Source: DASRHK01 sp035650495 (GTDB lineage: Bacteria > Pseudomonadota > Gammaproteobacteria > Nevskiales > Nevskiaceae). From it: 11,079 bases of DNA. The position numbers were made by a program, and so were the translations under genes. Under the pieces are notes generated by a model. That model did not search any database and had not been told where the DNA came from. It saw nothing but the letters and a program-made list of their open reading frames with translations. Each line of letters starts with the position of its first letter. The stretch's first letter is position 1. Location of the stretch: contig DASRHK010000107.1 of NCBI GenBank assembly GCA_035650495.1, positions 1-11,079 of the forward strand, read 5' to 3'. Positions 6,597 through 11,079 of the stretch are shown here, in pieces.

Positions 6597-8161
6597 CGGT
6601 GCTCGCGGACCTGCAGATCCTTCGTGTAGTGATAGTCGAGCACATTGTCCTTCCAGCCGCCGACGTAGGGCTTGACCAGGTGCGAGGACACGTTGAAGTA
6701 GATCGGAGTCAGAGGCGCGTCGTCGAGCAGCAGTGTTTCGGCTTGCTGCAGCAAAGACTGCCTGCGCTTGCGATCGGGCTCGAGCCCCGCTTGGTCCAGC
6801 AGCGCGTCGTAGCGCGGCTCGCGCCAGCCTTCATAGTTCTGTCCGCGATCGCTCTTCAGCACGTCGGTGTAGGTCGACGGATCGTCGTAGTCGCCGATCC
6901 AGTCCCACAGGAACGCCTGCGTGACGTTGCGCAGCTTCAGCGCGCTCGCGAATACTTTCGGCTCCTGCGCGACGAGCGTGACCTCAACGCCGAGCGTCTG
7001 CTTCCACATCGCGGCGATCACGGTGGCGATGCGCTTGTCGTTGGGATCGAGCGTGTGGCGCAGCTCGATCTGCAGCGGATGATCCTCGCCGTACCCGCCT
7101 TGCGCATACAGCGTGCGCGCCTGCGCGATCCGCTGCTCCATCGGCATCGACGCCCATGCCGGCGCTTGCGGATCGTGATCGCGCACGGCGTCCGGCACCC
7201 AGCCTGCAGCGGGACGACCGAGACCGCGCAGCGCTTTCGTCGCGATGATGCCCCGATCGATCACCATCGCCAGCGCACGCCGCAGGCCCGGCTGATCGGC
7301 GAATGGCGGGCGCGTGCAGTTGAAGCCGACGTAGTAGGTATCGAGCAGCGTCGCGAGATGCAGCTCCGCATCGAAGTCGTTGCGCAGCCACTGCACCTGC
7401 GTGCGCGGGATGTTGTAGGTCACGTCGAGCTCGCCCGCGCGATAGCGCTTGAGCTCGGCGCTGCGATCCTCGGTCGGGAAATATTCGACCGTGTCGATCC
7501 GGGTCGCCGCGTCGTTCCAGTAGGTCGCGCTGCGCTTGAGCCGGATGCGCGACTGCACGACCCACTGATCGAGCGCGTAGGGCCCGTTGCTCACGAGTCG
7601 TCCTTCGCGCGCGAATTGCGCGCCGTACTTCGCGAGCGTCGGCTGATGCACCGGGAACGCGACGGGCAGCGTGAGCAGGCCGGGCAGGTACGGCGTCGGC
7701 CCTTTCAGGCGGATGCGCAGCGTGCGCGCATCCGGAGCGTCGACGCCGAGCTTGTCCGGCGCCGCGCCGCCGCTGAGGATGGCGTCGGCATTCACGATCG
7801 GCGCCAGCACCGCCGCGTAGACGCCGCCCGTCGCCGGATCGACACCGCGCCGCAGGCCGGCGACGAAATCGTCGGCGGTCAGCGCGTCGCCGTTGGACCA
7901 GCGCAGCTTCGGTCGCAGATGGAAGGTGTAGACCTTGCCGCCGTCGCCGACATCCCAGTCGCTCGCAGCGCCACCGACGATCTCGCCGTCCGGCGCGACG
8001 GAGGTGAGGCCTTCATAGAGATCGTGCGCGATGTTGATCGCGTGCGGCGTCTGCATCCGCTGCGGATCGAGCGTCTCTGGCTCGGCGCCATTGCCGATCC
8101 GCAAGGTCGCAGCGCCCGCCGCGATCGGCGCGCACAGCAGCAGCGCGCCGAGACGGCTCAA
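6593..8161 (-). CDS. oppA: OppA-type periplasmic peptide-binding protein (SBP family 5)
   Basis: This periplasmic receptor captures peptides for OppBCD. From the proposed TTG start it has 522 residues, close to E. coli OppA. A short signal peptide is seen (one Arg, then LGALLLCAPIAAGAA, cleavage probably near residue 18); LLLC does not fit a lipobox, so it should be soluble. The mature protein starts with the family pattern GAEPETLDPQ (25-34), then ALTADDFVAGLRR (93-105), and ends with HLVKPYVGGWKDNVLDYHYTKD, close in style to the OppA/MppA C-terminus. The frame is open far upstream inside the EamA gene, but no ATG or GTG fits a signal peptide. TTG at 8161 overlaps the EamA stop as TTGA, with AGGCGG 4 bases before it. 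The start is inferred; the family is clear. Ligand range is unknown; murein peptides (MppA role) are possible. Confidence 0.9.
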   Translation of the reverse strand: MSRLGALLLCAPIAAGAATLRIGNGAEPETLDPQRMQTPHAINIAHDLYEGLTSVAPDGEIVGGAASDWDVGDGGKVYTFHLRPKLRWSNGDALTADDFVAGLRRGVDPATGGVYAAVLAPIVNADAILSGGAAPDKLGVDAPDARTLRIRLKGPTPYLPGLLTLPVAFPVHQPTLAKYGAQFAREGRLVSNGPYALDQWVVQSRIRLKRSATYWNDAATRIDTVEYFPTEDRSAELKRYRAGELDVTYNIPRTQVQWLRNDFDAELHLATLLDTYYVGFNCTRPPFADQPGLRRALAMVIDRGIIATKALRGLGRPAAGWVPDAVRDHDPQAPAWASMPMEQRIAQARTLYAQGGYGEDHPLQIELRHTLDPNDKRIATVIAAMWKQTLGVEVTLVAQEPKVFASALKLRNVTQAFLWDWIGDYDDPSTYTDVLKSDRGQNYEGWREPRYDALLDQAGLEPDRKRRQSLLQQAETLLLDDAPLTPIYFNVSSHLVKPYVGGWKDNVLDYHYTKDLQVREHR

Positions 8162-9048
8162 TGCGCCGCCTGCCGGCGCGACGCGACCGTGACGATGACG
8201 ACGCCGCCGATGATGATGATGGTGCCGAGCACCTGCGTCGGATTCAGCCGCTCGCCGAGGAACCACCAGCCGAGGACGACCGCGACCGCGGGATTCACGT
8301 ACGCATAGGTGCCGAGGATCGCCGGCGGCACCTCGTGTACCAGCCAGACGTAGGCGCCGAAGGCGATGCACGATCCGAACACGACGAGATAGCCGAGCAC
8401 CAGCATGTTGCGCGGCTCCCAGTTCCAGCTCTGCGCTTCGCCGAGGAAGAGTCCCAGCGAGGTCAGCACCACGCCGGCGATCAGCATCTGCAGCGCCGCC
8501 GTCATGATCGGCGATGCGCCAACCGGATGCCGTCGAGACCAGATCGAGCCCGCCGACCAGAACAGCGACGACAGGAAGATGCCGACATACGCGTAGACGG
8601 GCGCCGCGTGCATCTTGAGTCCGCTGCTCACGAGCACGGCGACGCCGGCGAATCCGGCGAGCAATCCGACCACCGTGAGGCGATTCAGTCGCTCGCCGCT
8701 GGCGCCGATGGTTCCGAGTCCGGCGAGCCAGAGCGCGGACGTCGCCACGAGCAGCGCGGCCTGGTTCGACTCGATCCACTGCTCGCTCCATGTCACGGTG
8801 CCGTTGGCGCCGGCGAGCATGAGCACGCCCGCGATGGCGATGTTGCGCCAGTCGATCGCAGCCTTGGGCAGCGCGTCGCCACGCAATCGCGCGAACGCGA
8901 GCATCAACGTGCCGGCGATGAGGAAGCGCGTGCCGGAGAACAGCGCGAACGGCAGATGGGCGACGCCGACGCGGATCGCGAGATAGGTCGATCCCCAGAC
9001 GAGATAGACGATCGCGAAGGCAATCACGACTTGCAGCGTGCGCGACAT
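8158..9048 (-). CDS. EamA/DMT-superfamily exporter, YedA-like
   Basis: This is an inner-membrane transporter of the drug/metabolite transporter superfamily, made of two EamA halves of about five membrane segments each. Its 296 residues are normal. The first half begins with VYLVWGSTYLAIRVGV (about 14-29) and SGTRFLIAGTLMLAF, continues with NGTVTWSEQWIESNQAALLVATSALW, and resembles E. coli YedA. The second half includes YAYVNPAVAVVLGWWFLGE followed by LNPTQVLGTIIIIGGVVIV, the usual last two segments. ATG at 9048 has GGGGA only 3 bases upstream, closer than ideal. Its TGA overlaps the TTG of oppA. Members export amino acids or other small metabolites; the substrate cannot be read from sequence. 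Being first in the oppABCD operon suggests, as inference, that it exports products derived from imported peptides. Confidence 0.9.
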   Translation of the reverse strand: MSRTLQVVIAFAIVYLVWGSTYLAIRVGVAHLPFALFSGTRFLIAGTLMLAFARLRGDALPKAAIDWRNIAIAGVLMLAGANGTVTWSEQWIESNQAALLVATSALWLAGLGTIGASGERLNRLTVVGLLAGFAGVAVLVSSGLKMHAAPVYAYVGIFLSSLFWSAGSIWSRRHPVGASPIMTAALQMLIAGVVLTSLGLFLGEAQSWNWEPRNMLVLGYLVVFGSCIAFGAYVWLVHEVPPAILGTYAYVNPAVAVVLGWWFLGERLNPTQVLGTIIIIGGVVIVTVASRRQAAH

Positions 9049-9064
9049 GGGTCCCCAAAACGAA

Positions 9065-9093
9065 GCGGCCCGACCGTTCAGGGGTCGGGCCGC
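9065..9093 (-). terminator. Intrinsic terminator between the TPR gene and the EamA gene
   Basis: An 11-bp GC-rich stem (9065-9075 with 9083-9093) with a 7-base loop. On the minus strand it is followed by TTCGTTTT (9064-9057), so it should end the tonB-TPR transcript about 20 bases after the TPR stop codon. On the plus strand it is followed by GTTATTT, a weaker tail, with no plus-strand gene to serve. The U-tract runs straight into the GGGGA of the EamA gene at 9056-9052, so any transcript reading through carries the hairpin just before that start. I saw no convincing promoter between the hairpin and the EamA start. Confidence 0.8.
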
Positions 9094-9113
9094 GTTATTT
9101 CATCACAGTGCCG

Positions 9114-10622
9114 CTACTGCTTCTTCGGCGGCGGCGCTGGTGCTGGCTTCGCGGGCGCCGCAGGCTTCGCCGGCGGTGCCGGCGGCGGCGCGGCGTTCGC
9201 TGGCGCAGGCGCGGCGGGTGCGGCCGGCGCAGCGCCCTTCGGCGGCGGCGTCGGTGGCGCGGGCGGTGCCGCGGGCGCCGCGGTGCCCTGGTCCTTCTTG
9301 GTCTCGTCGGCCTGCTTCTTCTGCGCCGATGCATCCTGCGTTGCCGCGTTCGCCGCCTGCGTCGCCGCTTCTTCGCCCATCTGCTGACGCAGATAGCCGA
9401 GCCATTCGGACGCCTGCTTGCGGGTCTCGTCGTAGGTCAGCGCCTTCTGCGCGGCGTTGAACGATTTGCGCTTATCGCCGGCTTCGTACGCGGCTTTGGC
9501 GAGCAGCAGGGCCGCATCGCCGGGCTTCTTCACACCCTTGGCCTGCGCCTTCTCGATCATCGCGACCGCGTCCTTCCAGCGCTCGCTGCCGATGTAGACG
9601 TAGCCGAGACGCAGCCAGTAGTCGCCCTTGTCGGAAACCTGCGCGAGCCGCTTCAGCGCGACTTCGGCGCGATCGTTGTCGCGCGCGTTCATCCACGCGG
9701 CGGAGAGCAGGTCGAGGTTCTTCTCGTCCGCCGGCAGCAGTCCCTTGTCGATCGCCGTCTGCATCAAGGTGCCCGCCTTGTACGGGATGTCGAGCAGCAT
9801 GTAGATGCTGGCGAGATTCTTGTACTCGTTACCGTTCTTGAGGAAGCCCTGCCGATCGGCGAGCGCGAGCACCGCGAGCGAGTCCTGATCCTTCTTGAGA
9901 TCGAACAGGACGCCGGACAGCTGCTTCCAATAGTCCGGCTTGTTCGGCGCCATCGCGATGAGCTGCAGCAGCACCTGCGCGCACTGCGGCATCTGCTTCA
10001 GCTCGTAGTGCAGCGCGAGCTTGAGCTGGAACCAGCTTTCCTTCGGCTCCTTCGCCTTGGTGATCGCGAGGTCGACGTACTTGAGCGCGTCGGCAAACCG
10101 CTTCTTCTCCGCATACGCGTTGCCGAGGAAGATGTAGGCGTCCCCGGGCGGCGGCGTGCACGCCGTGTTGATGTAGTTCTCCAGCACGCGGATGCCTTCG
10201 TCGTACTTGCCGTTGGCGACGTAGAGCTGGCCGACGTTGAAGGTGAGCTGCTCTTCCTGCGGGATCGGCAGCGCGTGGAACGACAGCGACTTCTCGAAGG
10301 TCTTGAGCGCGTTGTCGAGCTGGTTCATCGACGAGTACGCGAAGCCCATGTTGTAGTAGATGATGGCCTTCTCGTAATCGCCGCCGTGCTCGGCCATCTT
10401 GTTCAGCTTGTCGATGGCCTCCTGGTTCTTGCCCTTGGCGATGAGATCGGTCGCGCCCTCGAGCTGGTGATACAAGCCCTCGGAGATCAGCCCCGGATCC
10501 TTGCGCGGCTTCTTGCACTCCGCGGAGATCTGCGGCTGCGGCTTGGCCTCCTGTGCAGCCACGGGCAGCGATGCGAGCGACAGCGCGCACGCCGCCGCGA
10601 TGATGCGAAAGGCGCCCTTCAC
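9114..10622 (-). CDS. Secreted tetratricopeptide-repeat protein of a TonB2-type operon
   Basis: A periplasmic TPR protein of 502 residues. GTG at 10622 overlaps the tonB stop as GTGA, with GGAG 8 bases upstream, and gives a clear signal peptide (MVKGAFRIIAAACALSLASLPVAA, cut near residue 24). An alternative ATG at 10709 lies inside tonB in another frame and gives no signal peptide. Residues about 45-410 are helical TPR-like repeats, for example IIYYNMGFAYSSMNQLDNAL, DAYIFLGNAYAEKKRFADAL and DYWLRLGYVYIGSERWKDAV. Residues about 420-445 are charged and Ala/Gln-rich. The last 55-60 are almost only Pro, Ala, Lys and Gly, ending PPPKKQ. In Vibrio a TPR gene follows tonB2 in the ttpC-exbB2-exbD2-tonB2 operon, and this fits that place; the protein may act with the TonB complex in the periplasm. 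Exact function is unknown. The terminator at 9065-9093 follows. Confidence 0.85.
   Translation of the reverse strand: MKGAFRIIAAACALSLASLPVAAQEAKPQPQISAECKKPRKDPGLISEGLYHQLEGATDLIAKGKNQEAIDKLNKMAEHGGDYEKAIIYYNMGFAYSSMNQLDNALKTFEKSLSFHALPIPQEEQLTFNVGQLYVANGKYDEGIRVLENYINTACTPPPGDAYIFLGNAYAEKKRFADALKYVDLAITKAKEPKESWFQLKLALHYELKQMPQCAQVLLQLIAMAPNKPDYWKQLSGVLFDLKKDQDSLAVLALADRQGFLKNGNEYKNLASIYMLLDIPYKAGTLMQTAIDKGLLPADEKNLDLLSAAWMNARDNDRAEVALKRLAQVSDKGDYWLRLGYVYIGSERWKDAVAMIEKAQAKGVKKPGDAALLLAKAAYEAGDKRKSFNAAQKALTYDETRKQASEWLGYLRQQMGEEAATQAANAATQDASAQKKQADETKKDQGTAAPAAPPAPPTPPPKGAAPAAPAAPAPANAAPPPAPPAKPAAPAKPAPAPPPKKQ
9117..9290 (-). repeat. Low-complexity Pro/Ala/Lys tail of the TPR protein
   Basis: This coding segment is built from GCC/CCG/GCG-type triplets and encodes a tail of Pro-Ala and Lys-Pro runs. 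It is not a perfect DNA tandem repeat; period and codons vary, so it looks kept for protein composition and not produced by recent slippage alone. The composition resembles the periplasm-spanning Pro-rich segment of TonB proteins. Confidence 0.6.
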
Positions 10623-11079
10623 TCCTCGCTCTCCAGCTTGAACACCATCGGCTGCACGCCCTTCTGCTCGACGGGCTTGCCGTCGACGACCTTCGGCTTG
10701 AACTTCCACTTGAGCGCGGCGGTGATCGCCGCCTGCTCGAACACGCCCGGCGGATTCGCCGAGACGATGCGCACGTTGCGCACGGTGCCGTCGGCATTGA
10801 CGATGAACTCCATCGTCACCGTGCCCTCGATGCGATCGAGCGCCGCCTGACGCGGATACTGCGGCGAGATGCGCACCAGCGGGATGATGTCGGAATCACC
10901 ACCGCCGATGCCGCCGCCGATGGCCCCGAGGAACGGTCCGCCGCCGATGCCGGGCGCGAGCCCGAGGTTCGGGATGTTGAACGGCGTCGGCGACTGCTGC
11001 ACCTGCTCGGTCGCCACCTTCATCTGCGGCGGCGGTGGCGGGGTCTTGGGCGGCGGCGGTGGCGGCGGCTTGCGGCGCT
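10619..11079 (-). CDS. tonB: TonB2-type energy transducer (3' part, cut by the right edge)
   Basis: TonB passes inner-membrane proton-motive energy from ExbB/ExbD to outer-membrane receptors. The frame is open to the right edge, and residues before the Met at 11023 read RRKPPPPPPPKTPPPPPQ, a TonB Pro-rich periplasmic segment, so that Met is internal and the start and membrane anchor lie outside. Next comes a Gly-rich stretch (LGLAPGIGGGPFLGAIGGG), then the C-terminal domain: ISPQYPRQAALDRIEGTV, the strand EFIVNADGTVRNVRIV, NPPGVFEQAAITALKW-like helix, and KWKFKPKVVDGKPVEQKGV, ending MVFKLESEE. The Gly-rich linker, the KPKVVDGKPV motif and the acidic end resemble Vibrio-type TonB2, not E. coli TonB. 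Its TGA overlaps the GTG of the TPR gene. Genes like ttpC, exbB and exbD are predicted just beyond the right edge. Confidence 0.92.
   Translation of the reverse strand, partial: RRKPPPPPPPKTPPPPPQMKVATEQVQQSPTPFNIPNLGLAPGIGGGPFLGAIGGGIGGGDSDIIPLVRISPQYPRQAALDRIEGTVTMEFIVNADGTVRNVRIVSANPPGVFEQAAITAALKWKFKPKVVDGKPVEQKGVQPMVFKLESEE

Noticed and set aside
8130..8161. OppA as a lipoprotein because of LLLC near the N-terminus
   Set aside because: The residue before Cys is Leu, not Gly, Ala or Ser as a lipobox requires; a normal Sec cleavage site follows.
6599..8308. 569-residue plus-strand open frame opposite oppA
   Set aside because: Rich in Arg, Ala, Leu and Glu with no recognisable domain; the minus strand encodes a clear peptide-binding protein.
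8162..9058. Extended OppA start at 9058 giving 821 residues
   Set aside because: The extra 299 residues are an Arg/His-rich out-of-frame reading of the EamA gene, and the extension would bury the signal peptide.
9117..9290. GC-rich repetitive stretch as a DNA tandem repeat or CRISPR-like array
   Set aside because: No fixed period or spacers; it is explained by codons for a Pro/Ala-rich protein tail.
9108..10850. 580-residue plus-strand open frame opposite the TPR gene, very Arg/Leu-rich at its start
   Set aside because: It is the complement of the Pro/Ala-rich tail and TPR repeats; no family resemblance or start signal.

Overview
The window is ordinary chromosomal DNA of a GC-rich Gram-negative bacterium, most likely a gammaproteobacterium of the Xanthomonadales/Nevskiales type. 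This rests on the outer-membrane and periplasmic proteins encoded here, a TonB2-type energy transducer, a DUF1302 outer-membrane protein, and strongly GC-biased third codon positions. The taxonomic placement is inference. I saw no rRNA, tRNA, CRISPR array, insertion sequence or phage gene.

Layout, left to right. Positions 1-1043 on the plus strand hold the C-terminal third of uvrA, cut by the window edge. All other genes are on the minus strand and converge on uvrA. Reading them in their own direction (right to left): the 3' part of a TonB gene cut by the right edge (10619-11079); a secreted TPR protein with a Pro/Ala/Lys-rich tail (9114-10622); a strong intrinsic terminator (9065-9093); an EamA/YedA-type exporter (8158-9048); a peptide ABC importer in the order oppA, oppB, oppC, oppD (3857-8161); a predicted promoter and structured leader (3795-3873); a large DUF1302 outer-membrane protein (1198-3774); and a hairpin-rich trailer ending in an intrinsic terminator (1046-1184).

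How the genes work together. TonB and the TPR protein look like the end of a TonB2-type operon (known in Vibrio as ttpC-exbB2-exbD2-tonB2-TPR), whose other genes would lie beyond the right edge. The EamA exporter and oppABCD form one translationally coupled unit with a 4-base overlap at every junction. No oppF-type second ATPase follows, which is the main oddity of the importer. The DUF1302 protein probably has its own promoter, inside the end of oppD.

I found no clearly undescribed system. The points most worth a second look are the missing oppF, the exporter fused into the importer operon, the terminator that ends against the EamA ribosome binding site, the TonB-like tail on the TPR protein, and the matching GCCGGC hairpins on either side of the DUF1302 gene.
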